Made by a program: the position numbers and the translations under genes. The notes beneath the pieces were generated by a model that was not told the DNA's origin, did not search any database, and saw only the letters and a program-made list of their open reading frames with translations. A stretch of 64,000 nucleotides of DNA from Corynebacterium falsenii (GTDB lineage: Bacteria > Actinomycetota > Actinomycetes > Mycobacteriales > Mycobacteriaceae): positions 558,001-622,000 of the forward strand of contig JVKJ01000005.1 of the NCBI GenBank assembly GCA_001054945.1, given 5' to 3'. Positions 18,551-27,216 of the stretch are shown here, in pieces; the stretch's first letter is position 1, and every line of letters begins with the position of its first letter.

Positions 18551-19801
18551 GTGGAGGAAAAGCACAACCATGATGGTGGTGTGACAGAACTGATCATCCT
18601 CCTCATTGTCATTGCCACAGCTCTCGCATTTGACTTTACGAACGGCTTCCATGACACGGGTAACGCCATGGCGACATCCATCGCCACCGGTGCCCTGTCC
18701 CCCAAGGTCGCTGTGACCCTCTCCGCGGTCCTCAATCTGGTCGGCGCTTTCCTCTCTGTCGAGGTCGCCAAAACCGTGGGTAAGGGAATCGTTAACCTCG
18801 ACAAATTCAATCTTGCCGATGATGGTGACGCCCACAAGCTCCTGCTCGTGGTTTTCGCCGGGCTCATCGGCGGTATCGTTTGGAACCTCCTCACGTGGCT
18901 GCTGGGCATCCCGTCCAGTTCTTCCCACGCCCTGTTCGGCGGGCTCATCGGTGCTGCGCTTGCTTCCCTGGGCATGGGTGGCGTTGCGTGGCCGAATATC
19001 TTGCAAAAGATCATTATTCCCGCGGTGGCAGCCCCCTTCGTGGCCGGCATCGTTTCTGCCATTGGAACGTGGCTCGTGTACAAGCTCACGGCTCGCGTCG
19101 AGGAACACAATAAGAACAACCACTTCCGTTGGGGCCAGATCGCCACAGCTTCCCTGGTTTCGCTCGCCCACGGCACGGGTGACGCTCAGAAAACCATGGG
19201 CGTCATCTTCCTAGCACTGGTTGCCTACGGCGAGATCACCCCAGATACTCACATGCCATTTTGGATCGTCTTCGCATGTGCGGCTGCCATTGCTCTGGGT
19301 ACGTACACCGGCGGTTGGCGCGTGATCCGCACCCTCGGCAAGGGACTGGTGGAGATCGACTCCCCACAGGGCATGGCAGCAGAGGCCTCCTCCGCGGCCA
19401 TCATCTTGACGTCTTCTCACGCCGGCATGGCCCTGTCCACCACCCACGTGGCCACCGGCTCGATCCTCGGTACCGGCCTCGGCCGGAAGGGCGCGGAGGT
19501 GCGCTGGGGCGTGGCTGGCCGCATGGCCACTGCCTGGGTAATCACTCTCCCCTGTGCTGCCGTTGTCGGCGCGCTAACCTGGTTCGTCGCACACTTTGCC
19601 GGTCAGCTCACGACCGAGTTCGTGGGTGTCCTCATCGCCTTCGCTATCCTTGTCATCCTCGCCGGAATGATCTTCCGCGAATCCCGGAAGGCTCCGGTTG
19701 ACCACAGCAACGTCAATGCGGACTGGGATCACGAGAGCAACTCCGTTGTTCCAGCTGAAGATAGTCCCGCACAATCTCACCCGAAGGGGGCTACGGTCTA
19801 A
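18551..19801 (+). CDS. pit: Inorganic phosphate transporter, PiT family
   Basis: 416 aa from GTG 18551; the family N-terminus (T-E-L-I-I-L-L-I-V) suggests the true start may be GTG 18581. About ten membrane helices are visible. The duplicated PiT signature appears as F-D-F-T-N-G-F-H-D-T-G-N-A-M-A-T near residue 35 and S-L-A-H-G-T-G-D-A-Q-K-T-M-G near residue 205. PiT transporters are low-affinity, metal-phosphate symporters. The stop TAA is immediately followed by the ATG of the next gene, so translation is coupled. The order pit, small membrane protein, DUF3349 repeats M. tuberculosis pitA-Rv0544c-Rv0543c (recalled). Confidence 0.9.
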   Translation: MEEKHNHDGGVTELIILLIVIATALAFDFTNGFHDTGNAMATSIATGALSPKVAVTLSAVLNLVGAFLSVEVAKTVGKGIVNLDKFNLADDGDAHKLLLVVFAGLIGGIVWNLLTWLLGIPSSSSHALFGGLIGAALASLGMGGVAWPNILQKIIIPAVAAPFVAGIVSAIGTWLVYKLTARVEEHNKNNHFRWGQIATASLVSLAHGTGDAQKTMGVIFLALVAYGEITPDTHMPFWIVFACAAAIALGTYTGGWRVIRTLGKGLVEIDSPQGMAAEASSAAIILTSSHAGMALSTTHVATGSILGTGLGRKGAEVRWGVAGRMATAWVITLPCAAVVGALTWFVAHFAGQLTTEFVGVLIAFAILVILAGMIFRESRKAPVDHSNVNADWDHESNSVVPAEDSPAQSHPKGATV

Positions 19802-20071
19802 ATGGACATTTTGTCGAATCTCTTCACGGTCCTGCTCGTAGCCATCATCCTGGGCGCTGGATTGCCCATGTTGTTCGCTATCGGAGTTCGTCTCGAAGCC
19901 ACCGGCAATGCGGACGGGAAAGGCACCACCAGTTCTGGCGCCAAGTTCCTGGCTTATATTTTCTATGCTCTGTGCCTGGCAGCCATCATTGCTGGTCTGC
20001 TGTGGATCACCAACGACACGATTGCTCACTACACCGGCCTGGATATTTACGGAACTGCCTCCAAGAAGTAG
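19802..20071 (+). CDS. Small membrane protein coupled to pit
   Basis: 89 aa with two membrane helices (about residues 8-30 and 48-70). The short Gly/Thr/Ser-rich loop between them contains A-D-G-K-G-T-T-S-S-G. The start codon directly abuts the pit stop codon, so co-production in a fixed ratio is likely. The position matches the conserved transmembrane protein after pitA in mycobacteria. No function is known; a PiT accessory subunit is an inference from context. Confidence 0.8.
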   Translation: MDILSNLFTVLLVAIILGAGLPMLFAIGVRLEATGNADGKGTTSSGAKFLAYIFYALCLAAIIAGLLWITNDTIAHYTGLDIYGTASKK

Positions 20072-20121
20072 TTGCCGTTTCTCGGCCATCACGAATCGAA
20101 ACCTCATAGGAGTCGAACCTC

Positions 20122-20634
20122 ATGTCAGATCAGAACTCGTCCCAGGATTCAGTGACCCCGGAAACCCAAAACCCTGAGGCCACCGCGACTCCCGACCACG
20201 GTGGCGTCCACAATGTCCAGTCCCACTCCCCTCAGCCGTCGGCAGATGCGGTGGACCCTCAGACCGAGCACCGCAACTGGCTGCAGCGGGTGATCGACTG
20301 GTTGCGGATCGGGTACCCAGCGGGCGTCCCCCCGCAGGACACTCCCGCCGTGCTCTTCGTTCTGCGCCGTGAGTTGACGGAGGCGGACATCGCCTCGGTC
20401 ATGTCCCAGATTGTTGCGGACCGCAAGGTTCAGGCGCGCCAGGAGGATGAGGACGCCAGCACGGCTATCACCGACGATGAAATCGAGCAGTACATCCGTC
20501 AAATGATGGATCAGAGCCCCACGCAGGAAGACGTGGAGCGCGTTCAGAACCACCTGTCGGATGCCGGGTTCCCACTGGAGAATTTCCCGGCGAAGGACAA
20601 TCCGGAGCCAAAGTCCCAGCTTCCGGAGGAATAA
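20122..20634 (+). CDS. DUF3349 domain-containing protein
   Basis: 170 aa from ATG 20122 with AGGAG 9 bases upstream. A disordered Gln/Pro/Thr-rich N-terminus of about 50 residues precedes the DUF3349 helical domain: W-L-x-x-G-Y-P-x-G-V-P-x-x-D type segment near residue 60-70, L-R-R-E-L-T-E-A-D-I near 80. DUF3349 is a small actinobacterial family of unknown function. It is the third gene of the pit unit and is followed by a terminator. Confidence 0.85.
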   Translation: MSDQNSSQDSVTPETQNPEATATPDHGGVHNVQSHSPQPSADAVDPQTEHRNWLQRVIDWLRIGYPAGVPPQDTPAVLFVLRRELTEADIASVMSQIVADRKVQARQEDEDASTAITDDEIEQYIRQMMDQSPTQEDVERVQNHLSDAGFPLENFPAKDNPEPKSQLPEE

Positions 20635-20655
20635 CCTTCCTGGCCCAGAACAATT

Positions 20656-20688
20656 GCCCCTACTCCTCATCGAGGAGTGGGGGCTTTG
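20656..20688 (+). terminator. Terminator after the pit unit
   Basis: GCCCCTACTCCTC (20656-20668) pairs with GAGGAGTGGGGGC (20672-20684), loop ATC, one G-T pair, followed by TTTGG. The tail is short but the stem is strong. Confidence 0.8.
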
Positions 20689-20798
20689 GCATGGAGGTGT
20701 AGAGTTGTTGATGGCCCTTCACGGGAAGAGGAAACTTGCTCGAATCGGTCATGATTGGCGGGGTAAAAAGTCAGGGTCGCCCGATAGTAGTGGCGGGG

Positions 20799-20823
20799 GT
20801 CACATCATCGCAAAGTATGTGAC
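20799..20823. promoter_or_regulatory. Inverted repeat upstream of tetR, candidate operator
   Basis: GTCACAT at 20799-20805 and ATGTGAC at 20817-20823 form a perfect 7-bp inverted repeat with an 11-base spacer, 21 bp upstream of the likely -35 of the tetR gene. It may be an autoregulatory operator; this is inferred from position only. Confidence 0.4.
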
Positions 20824-20843
20824 GTATCAATCATATTTTTACA

Positions 20844-20871
20844 TTGCGGGCAAACTTGCACTCAGTATAAG
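20844..20871 (+). promoter_or_regulatory. Candidate promoter of tetR gene (possibly leaderless mRNA)
   Basis: TTGCGG (20844-20849) and TATAAG (20866-20871) are 16 bp apart. The expected transcription start falls at about 20878-20880, at the GTG start codon, so a leaderless transcript is plausible. Confidence 0.5.
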
Positions 20872-20879
20872 CTGTATCT

Positions 20880-21617
20880 GTGAGTGATCAGAGTATTGAG
20901 CCCGGTGAGACTGGAACACCCTGTGTGTCCAACCACCAAGACATGGGACTTCGAGAGCGCAAGCGCCAGGAAACTCGGCTAAGCATCGAGAATCATGCCA
21001 CGCGATTGTTCGTGGAGCATTCGGTGGAGAGCGTGACTCTCGAGGAAATTTGCCACGCGGCCGGGGTGAGTCGTCGAACCTTCTTCAACTACTTCCCCTC
21101 TAAGGATCACGTAGCTGCTGGGATCAGCAACTCCTCACTGACCGCGGAAGACATCGAGGTGGTTCACAACCTTGCCCCTTCCGAGGACGACGACAGGAGT
21201 TTTTTGAGCCAGCTGCTCGATCTCGTGGCACGTCGGAGGATCAAGAAGCTCGAAGAGCTCGATCTGAGTTCGTATGACCCGGAGCTGAGCGCGCAAATCG
21301 AACAGCGGCGGCAACTCATCCTGCAGAACAACCCCGCTGTCGCCGTCTCACGCCTGAAGGCTTTTGAGAACGTCCGTTCCAAGCTCCTTGAGGCGGTGGC
21401 CACAAATCTGGAGACCTTCGAAGAGAATCGATTCTCCGATGATCCCGTGGAAGACCAGGCTCAATTAATCGTCACTGCAATTGTCACCACGTTGTGGGCA
21501 AACGCGATGACCTCGAAGTGCGACCCCACCAGGGTCACGGTCGAGGACATTCACCACACCAGCGAATCCCTGAGCAAGGTTTTTGCCCTGCTGAACAGCC
21601 GTAAGAGCGAACCCTAA
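20880..21617 (+). CDS. TetR/AcrR family transcriptional regulator
   Basis: 245 aa from GTG 20880. The helix-turn-helix is residues 22-68, with S-V-T-L-E-E-I-C-H-A-A-G-V-S-R-R-T-F-F-N-Y-F-P-S typical of TetR. The C-terminal ligand domain is divergent, so the ligand is unknown. It lies 67 bp upstream of a DHA2-type exporter on the same strand, a common arrangement where the regulator represses the efflux gene. The 20 residues before M22 are poorly conserved in such proteins and could be upstream sequence. Confidence 0.9.
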   Translation: MSDQSIEPGETGTPCVSNHQDMGLRERKRQETRLSIENHATRLFVEHSVESVTLEEICHAAGVSRRTFFNYFPSKDHVAAGISNSSLTAEDIEVVHNLAPSEDDDRSFLSQLLDLVARRRIKKLEELDLSSYDPELSAQIEQRRQLILQNNPAVAVSRLKAFENVRSKLLEAVATNLETFEENRFSDDPVEDQAQLIVTAIVTTLWANAMTSKCDPTRVTVEDIHHTSESLSKVFALLNSRKSEP

Positions 21618-21684
21618 AGCAAACTGCCAAAGGATAAGTCACGTCAACGGATCTCACTGTTAATTATTGATCGAAAGGAATTCT

Positions 21685-23370
21685 ATGTCGTCAGAGAAAG
21701 GAACCGGGTCGGCCGACACGGGGTCGTGGCGCAAGGTCGATACCGAAGCATCGGAATCGGGGACCTACCACGCCCATGTCGAACCAACCCCGTCCGTCGA
21801 GGACATCCAGAGCGCAGCCGTACGTGCGGATAAGCCTGAGGGGTCCGAGCCCCATAATTCTGTGCCTCTCGTCTTTGCGTGCCTGATGCTGGGCATGCTG
21901 CTGTCCTCCCTGGGCCAAATGATCTTTTCTACGGCCCTGCCCACCCTGGTGGGCGACCTCGGCGGCGTGGAAAACATGAGTTGGGTCATCACCATTTTCC
22001 TCATGGCGATGACCATCGGCATGCCGATTTACGGAAAGATGGGCGACCAGGTTGGCCGTAAGCCGCTATACCTGTTTGCGGTCTCGGTCTTCATTATCGG
22101 GTCCATCATCGGCGCCCTGGCGCAGAACATGACCACCATGATTGTCGCCCGCGGCATTCAGGGAGTCGGTGGCGGCGGCCTGATGGTGCTTTCCCAGGCC
22201 ATCATCGCCGACGTGGTCCCGGCTCGCCAGCGTGGCAAGTATATGGGCCTCATGGGAGCCGTATTCGGTTTGAGCTCTGTTCTCGGTCCCTTGCTCGGCG
22301 GATTCTTCACCGATGGCCCCGGTTGGCGTTGGGCACTGTGGTTCAACGTTCCCATCGGCATCATCGTATTGATCATGACCAGTGTTTTCCTGAAGCTGCC
22401 CAAGCGCGGCTCCGGCGCCAAGGCCGATATCGGCGGCACAATCACCATGGCTGTGGCCACCGCTGCCATCATCCTCACCGCTACTTGGGGTGGGCGAAAG
22501 TACGACTGGACCAGCCCGACGATCCTGATCTTGATTGCAGCCGCCGTCGTTTCCGCAGTGCTGTTTGTCTTCATCGAGAACCGCGCCGAGTCGCCCTTGA
22601 TCCCAATGCACCTGTTCAAGGTCCGCAACTTCGTCCTGACCACTGCCGCGGGCTTGATTGTGGGCATGACGATGTTCGGCTCCCTGGGGTACCTGCCGAC
22701 CTACATCCAGATGACGCACGGCATGTCCCCCACCAGGGCCGGACTCATGATGATCCCCATGATGGCGGGCATGATCGTGACGTCCACCGTCTCCGGTCAA
22801 TATGTGACCAAGACCGGCAATTACAAGTGGTTCCCCGTTGTCGGACTGCTGGTCACCGCTGCGGCAATGTTCTTCATCGGTCAGCTGAATTCCACCGACT
22901 CGCTGACTCACCTTGGTCTACTTCTCGCACTGTTCGGAGTGGGCTTGGGCATGGTCATGCAGATCCTGGTGCTGATTGTGCAGAACGCCTTCCCCATCAC
23001 GATGGTCGGCACCGCCACCGCGTCCAACAACTTCTTCCGCCAGATCGGCGGATCCTTGGGTGCCGCTGTGGTCGGATCCATCTTCACCGGCCGCCTCACC
23101 GACTTCATCGGTGAGCGCCTTCCAGCTGCCCTGAAGTCCATGGGCCCGGCCGGCCAAAAATACGCACAGGCCTTCGCCGGTGGCGGCGGAGAAGGTCACC
23201 TGACCCCAGATGCAGTAAAGCACCTGCCCGATGCGCTCAGGCAGGTGATCGTGGGAAGTTACAATGACGCGCTCGTGCCCGTCCTCGGCTGGATGGCTCC
23301 AGCTGCTGTCGTGGCCGCGCTTATCCTTGCTTTCGTGCGCTCGGAGCGTCTGAAGGAAAGCGTCGAATAA
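21685..23370 (+). CDS. MFS transporter, DHA2 (14-TM, EmrB/QacA-like) drug exporter family
   Basis: 561 aa from ATG 21685 with AAAGGA 6 bases upstream. A hydrophilic N-terminus of about 60 residues is followed by 14 membrane helices. Motif A appears as G-K-M-G-D-Q-V-G-R-K-P near residue 115, and motif C-like G-x-x-x-G-P-x-x-G-G as L-G-P-L-L-G-G-F near residue 205. Members export lipophilic drugs or natural products by proton antiport. Control by the upstream TetR gene is likely from context. Its 3' end overlaps the convergent acetyltransferase gene by 50 bp. Confidence 0.9.
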   Translation: MSSEKGTGSADTGSWRKVDTEASESGTYHAHVEPTPSVEDIQSAAVRADKPEGSEPHNSVPLVFACLMLGMLLSSLGQMIFSTALPTLVGDLGGVENMSWVITIFLMAMTIGMPIYGKMGDQVGRKPLYLFAVSVFIIGSIIGALAQNMTTMIVARGIQGVGGGGLMVLSQAIIADVVPARQRGKYMGLMGAVFGLSSVLGPLLGGFFTDGPGWRWALWFNVPIGIIVLIMTSVFLKLPKRGSGAKADIGGTITMAVATAAIILTATWGGRKYDWTSPTILILIAAAVVSAVLFVFIENRAESPLIPMHLFKVRNFVLTTAAGLIVGMTMFGSLGYLPTYIQMTHGMSPTRAGLMMIPMMAGMIVTSTVSGQYVTKTGNYKWFPVVGLLVTAAAMFFIGQLNSTDSLTHLGLLLALFGVGLGMVMQILVLIVQNAFPITMVGTATASNNFFRQIGGSLGAAVVGSIFTGRLTDFIGERLPAALKSMGPAGQKYAQAFAGGGGEGHLTPDAVKHLPDALRQVIVGSYNDALVPVLGWMAPAAVVAALILAFVRSERLKESVE

Positions 23371-23896
23371 AATCGTCCCACGCTGGGCCCCCGCGGAGGA
23401 TGAGCTCGAGGATCACCGTATCCCTCCAGCTCCCTTCGTGGGGGCCATAGTTCATTCTGGACATGCAGTGAAACGTCCCGACGGTGTTAAATCCGCGCGC
23501 TTCGTGCAGCCTCAGCGAGGCACTATTTTCTGGGAAGATGGAGCTGTGGATGGACCAGCAACCAGCTTTCGTCGCTGCGTCGATTAGGTGGTCCAGCAAC
23601 ATGCCGGCCACTCCCTTGCCCGCGGCGTCGGGCGCGACATAGATCGAATCTTCGATCACCCCGTGGAACACTTCCCGATGGCTGGTGGTCGAAGCGCTGA
23701 TCCATCCCAGGATCTCGCCATTGTCCGCTTCCGCCACGAAGGTCAGCTCCAGCAGCTTGTTCGCCGCGAAGCTCTCCCAACTCGGAGCTTCTGCTTCGAA
23801 GGTCGCATTGCCACTGTCCATCCCCGCTTGCAGGATCGCCTGCACAGCCGAGTAGTCCGATTCCTTCATGTGCCGGACAAGTATTGCTGGCCTCAT
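23321..23896 (-). CDS. GNAT family N-acetyltransferase (phosphinothricin acetyltransferase-like)
   Basis: 191 aa from ATG 23896; ATG 23950 is an alternative. The GNAT fold is shown by R-x-x-x-x-x-D-Y-x-A-V near residue 10, the strand D-S-I-Y-V-A-P-D-A-A-G-K-G-V-A-G-x-L-L acetyl-CoA loop near residues 90-108, and G-F-N-T-V-G-T near 140. Closest resemblance is to PAT/YncA-type enzymes that acetylate small amino compounds such as methionine sulfoximine. The C-terminal 16 codons overlap the end of the MFS gene on the other strand. Confidence 0.8.
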   Translation of the reverse strand: MRPAILVRHMKESDYSAVQAILQAGMDSGNATFEAEAPSWESFAANKLLELTFVAEADNGEILGWISASTTSHREVFHGVIEDSIYVAPDAAGKGVAGMLLDHLIDAATKAGCWSIHSSIFPENSASLRLHEARGFNTVGTFHCMSRMNYGPHEGSWRDTVILELILRGGPAWDDFIRRFPSDAPSARKQG

Positions 23897-24094
23897 AGTG
23901 TTCGGTTTCCGTTCTGTGCGCGTCACCGCGCTCTTCTCAGCGGAAGTCATGGAAGAAGTGTGCCCTACGAGCGCCCCACCGCGCCACCTGCCCGTGGGCG
24001 AGTCCCCAGCGTTTGTGGGCGATGTCACCGTAGGCAGGGGGTTGTTACCCAGGTAAGGACGCCACGACCAGGCATTTTCCCCAACCCAGCTCCG

Positions 24095-25534
24095 CTAGCC
24101 CTTTTCCAAGAGGTTGGTCACCAACTCCGCGATCTCGGAACGCTCGGAACGTTTCAGTGTGATGTGCGCGAACAATGGGTGCCCCTTGAGCTTTTCGATG
24201 ACTGCCTGGATTCCATCGTGGCGCCCCACGCGGAGATTATCCCGCTGAGCCACATCGTGAGTCAGTACTACCCGAGAATTTCGCCCCAGCCGAGAGAGGA
24301 CGGTCAGCAGCACGTTGCGTTCCAGTGACTGCGCTTCGTCCACGATGACAAAACTGTCGTTCAGGCTGCGACCGCGAATGTGGGTCAGCGGAAGAACTTC
24401 CAGCAATCCTCGATCGTCCACCTCATCGAGCACGTTATCGCTCACCACGCCCTCAAGCGTGTCGTAGACAGCTTGCGCCCAGGGGTTCATCTTTTCCGAT
24501 TCATTGCCCGGGAGGTAGCCCAGATCTTGACCGCCAACGGCGTAAAGAGGCCGGAAAACCACGATGCGTTTGTGCTGGTTCTTTTCCAGCACGGCGTCCA
24601 GCCCCGCGCAGAGGGCAAGGGCTGATTTGCCGGTGCCGGCGGACCCGCCCAGGGAGACAATCCCGACTTCGTGGTCCAACAGGAGGTCGAGGGCGACGCG
24701 CTGCTGTGCAGACCGGCCACGGATTCCGAAGGCCTTGAGATCAGTACGGACCTGGCGGACGAAGCCGTCGCCGGCCACGCGGGCGAGTACCGCCTGGCTG
24801 CCAGCGGTGAGCTGCAGGCCACAGTGAATGGGCAGGTCGTCTATCTCCTCGCCGTCAACGGTCTGCATACCAGAGATATCGGCCTCGCCATCCTCGTACA
24901 GGGTGTCGATGATGTGCGAGGGGACCTCCGCGCGAGCCATGCCGTTATATCCGGTCAGGACAACATCTTGGGCGTGGTATTCGTCGGCATCCAGGCCTAC
25001 AGCGCCGGCCTTGACGCGCAGAGGCACGTCCTTGGTGACCAGCGTGACCGCATTGCCCTCGTCTCGCAGGTTCAAGGCACAGGCCAGAATGCGGTGGTCG
25101 TTCTCCGTTCCTCGAAGACCAGAAGGGAGGACGGACTGATCGGAGTGGTTAAGCTCCACCTGGACGGTGCCCCCGTCCTCGTTGATGACGCACGGCTCAT
25201 CGAGGCGGCCGTTGTCGAGCCTCACATCCTCCAACATCCGCAGAGCTTGGCGGGCAAACCAACCCAGCTCCGGGTGATGGCGCTTGCCCTCCAATTCACT
25301 GACGACAACCACCGGCAGGATGATCCGATGCTCGGCAAATTTCTGCAGTGCCCACGGGTCAGAGAGCAGAACGGAGGTGTCCAGGACATACGTCCTCACG
25401 CCGATGGTGGAGTCGGTGGAGGACTCGACGGCGGGAGTGTAATCCCCCTCGCCGAAGTGCTGGTCAACAGCAGCCAGTGCGTTGCGTTCGAAATTGTCAG
25501 TGGAGGCAGTGGTGATGCGAGTGGTGGACGTCAT
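24095..25534 (-). CDS. phoH2: PhoH family protein with N-terminal PIN domain
   Basis: 479 aa. The PIN-type RNase domain at about residues 45-185 carries [10 protein letters not shown] and further acidic positions. The PhoH ATPase domain follows, with Walker [11 protein letters not shown] near residue 295 and Walker [10 protein letters not shown] near residue 395. PhoH2-type proteins are reported as ATP-driven RNA unwinding/cleaving enzymes. Walker residues are intact. It stands alone, followed on the left by the acetyltransferase. Confidence 0.9.
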   Translation of the reverse strand: MTSTTRITTASTDNFERNALAAVDQHFGEGDYTPAVESSTDSTIGVRTYVLDTSVLLSDPWALQKFAEHRIILPVVVVSELEGKRHHPELGWFARQALRMLEDVRLDNGRLDEPCVINEDGGTVQVELNHSDQSVLPSGLRGTENDHRILACALNLRDEGNAVTLVTKDVPLRVKAGAVGLDADEYHAQDVVLTGYNGMARAEVPSHIIDTLYEDGEADISGMQTVDGEEIDDLPIHCGLQLTAGSQAVLARVAGDGFVRQVRTDLKAFGIRGRSAQQRVALDLLLDHEVGIVSLGGSAGTGKSALALCAGLDAVLEKNQHKRIVVFRPLYAVGGQDLGYLPGNESEKMNPWAQAVYDTLEGVVSDNVLDEVDDRGLLEVLPLTHIRGRSLNDSFVIVDEAQSLERNVLLTVLSRLGRNSRVVLTHDVAQRDNLRVGRHDGIQAVIEKLKGHPLFAHITLKRSERSEIAELVTNLLEKG

Positions 25535-25695
25535 TGGAGTTTGGGCTCCTCGGGCGTGGTCGGGGTCGGCGACCGGAAACCCCAGGTGGGGATTCCTTTT
25601 CGGCGTTTATCAATCGTCGACCGTGTACTTCCGACGCTAAGCCCGGACGGTGGAAATTACATTGTTGTCAGATGAACGTTTGGTTAATGCAGAAA

Positions 25696-25737
25696 AACCC
25701 CGGGTGAGGCAGCGTCTCAGCCACCCCACCCGGGGTT
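25696..25737 (-). terminator. Terminator after LGFP-type lipoprotein gene
   Basis: AACCCCGGGTG (25696-25706) and CACCCGGGGTT (25727-25737) form a perfect 11-bp stem. Read on the minus strand it ends in GGGGTTTTTC, the U-tract expected of a terminator for the gene ending at 25772. Confidence 0.9.
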
Positions 25738-25771
25738 ATCGAGTTTAGGTTGAGGGTCTAACCCACTGACC

Positions 25772-26431
25772 CTATTGCTGGCCGTCCAGAATATTGGCAG
25801 CCCACTCGCCCGCGTCGTTCTTCTTCCACTCAATGGTGCCGTTTTCGAAAGGCTGGGTCCAGCCCTGCTGAGCGTCGCCTTCTTCCTTGGCCTTCGGCAG
25901 ACCGACCTTGTTATCCAGGCCGCCATCCTTCTTCCAGGTTTCGGCGATCTTGCCGATCACTGGGACCGCCGCACCGGAATCCTTAGCCTTAACGATCATG
26001 GCATCGGCAAAGTTGTAGATGGTGCCCTTGTCACCTTCTTCGGTGCTCTCGAAAGCCCCCATCTCCCCGGACTCGCCACCGTTTTGATCCCACGTGTCGT
26101 GGACGTCCTTCGGCATCTGGACAGGATTGCCTTCCTTATCCTTCACCTCGACCATGTCGCCCTGAGCGCCCGCAGCGCCGCTCTCGGATGCGCCTTCGGA
26201 CTTCTCCTTGTTATCGTGCTCATCCTTCTTGGATTCTGCTGCGGAGGTCGCCGAATCCTTGGCGTCGCCCGCCGCGGATGTAGCGGAGCCGGCTGCGTCC
26301 CCGGCCTTACCGGTGGCGTCCTTGGCGCCGTTTTCCGCGTCGGAGCACGCCGCGACACCCAGGGTCAGGGAAGCGGCTGCGAAGGTAGCCAAAGCTGCGC
26401 GGCCCGAACGACGAGTCATAGAGATCTTCAT
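25772..26431 (-). CDS. LGFP-repeat-like secreted lipoprotein
   Basis: 219 aa from ATG 26431, with AAGGA 8 bases upstream. A lipoprotein signal peptide ends in L-G-V-A-A-C (Cys about residue 29). A low-complexity Ala/Lys/Glu/Ser linker rich in A-G-D-A-x-x-S-A-T follows (residues 30-90). The C-terminal domain contains V-G-L-P-K-A-K-E-E-G-D-A-Q-Q-G-W-T-Q-P-F, followed by E-N-G-T-I-E-W, which resembles one LGFP repeat. LGFP repeats occur on corynebacterial mycolyltransferases and are thought to bind the cell wall. A wall-associated structural role is inferred. Confidence 0.75.
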   Translation of the reverse strand: MKISMTRRSGRAALATFAAASLTLGVAACSDAENGAKDATGKAGDAAGSATSAAGDAKDSATSAAESKKDEHDNKEKSEGASESGAAGAQGDMVEVKDKEGNPVQMPKDVHDTWDQNGGESGEMGAFESTEEGDKGTIYNFADAMIVKAKDSGAAVPVIGKIAETWKKDGGLDNKVGLPKAKEEGDAQQGWTQPFENGTIEWKKNDAGEWAANILDGQQ

Positions 26432-26592
26432 GTTGAGTTCCTTTTCTGAGACACAGCGCAGGGCAATCACGAAAGCACTGACGCTACGTCTCGAGCTTTA
26501 TGCGTAGTTCTTCCACATAGCAGGACGAAAGAGTCCTAAGAGAAACCTTAGATTCCTTAACGTCACATCCCTGCTTACCAGAATTTTTGCGC

Positions 26593-27183
26593 TTATCGGC
26601 GACTCTGCCGCGAACTTCCGGCTTTCCTACCCCTGCAAATACCGACGAAATCTTGGACAATGTCGTCGTCTCGAGAAATCCTCCACACCAGCGCAATGCG
26701 GGTTTCACCTATGGTTGACGTGTCTCCTATTAGTTCGCGATGAACCACCCCCGATTGGTTAATATTTCGCAGCAGCGGCCGGGGTGCAAGGACGATACCC
26801 ACGTTGGCTGCCACGACCTCCAGGCCCTCACGTAGTGAGGCGATATTGTCCAGACCGTCCTCGGGTGTGCAGTACATGACCGTTTCGTCCCCCAACTCCG
26901 CCAGATCGATGGCGTCCATAACTTTGATGGGGTGCTCCTTGGGCGCGGCGACTCCCTTTGTCTCCGTGTACAGGCGCACCTCGTGGTGCGTGTTCTTATC
27001 GACGCCATCCCTCCCCATTCGAACAATGGCGACATCCGCCTTCCCCGAATCGATCCACCGCAATGGGTCATCGGCCTGCGCTCCGGCGGCACGCCACCCC
27101 TTGATTCGATCGTCAAACCTCCCGAACCACTTGTCGGGATTCACACCAGGGCTGAACACAACACGCAAATACTTCGGAGGCAT
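26593..27183 (-). CDS. LysR substrate-binding domain protein lacking the DNA-binding domain
   Basis: 196 aa. The sequence begins directly at the effector-domain strand L-R-V-V-F-S-P-G-V and continues with G-K-A-D-V-A-I-V-R and G-E-T-R-I-A-L-V-W-R, the core of a LysR co-inducer domain. No N-terminal helix-turn-helix is encoded upstream: only 33 bp separate it from the divergent DUF5997 gene. In actinobacteria this orphan effector-domain protein is often paired with DUF5997, so DUF5997 may supply the missing partner function. It is complete as far as the reading frame shows; truncation is possible but the pairing argues against it. Confidence 0.75.
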   Translation of the reverse strand: MPPKYLRVVFSPGVNPDKWFGRFDDRIKGWRAAGAQADDPLRWIDSGKADVAIVRMGRDGVDKNTHHEVRLYTETKGVAAPKEHPIKVMDAIDLAELGDETVMYCTPEDGLDNIASLREGLEVVAANVGIVLAPRPLLRNINQSGVVHRELIGDTSTIGETRIALVWRISRDDDIVQDFVGICRGRKAGSSRQSRR

Positions 27184-27191
27184 GAGTGTAT

Positions 27192-27206
27192 TTTACGGCG
27201 CGTAAA
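27192..27206. promoter_or_regulatory. 15-bp palindrome in the divergent LysR-domain/DUF5997 promoter region
   Basis: TTTACG-GCG-CGTAAA is a perfect inverted repeat centred in the 33-bp gap between the two start codons. The right arm includes a possible -10 (TAAACT, 27203-27208) for the DUF5997 gene, so a bound protein would block it. Operator function is inferred. Confidence 0.55.
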
Positions 27207-27216
27207 CTGTCTGGTT

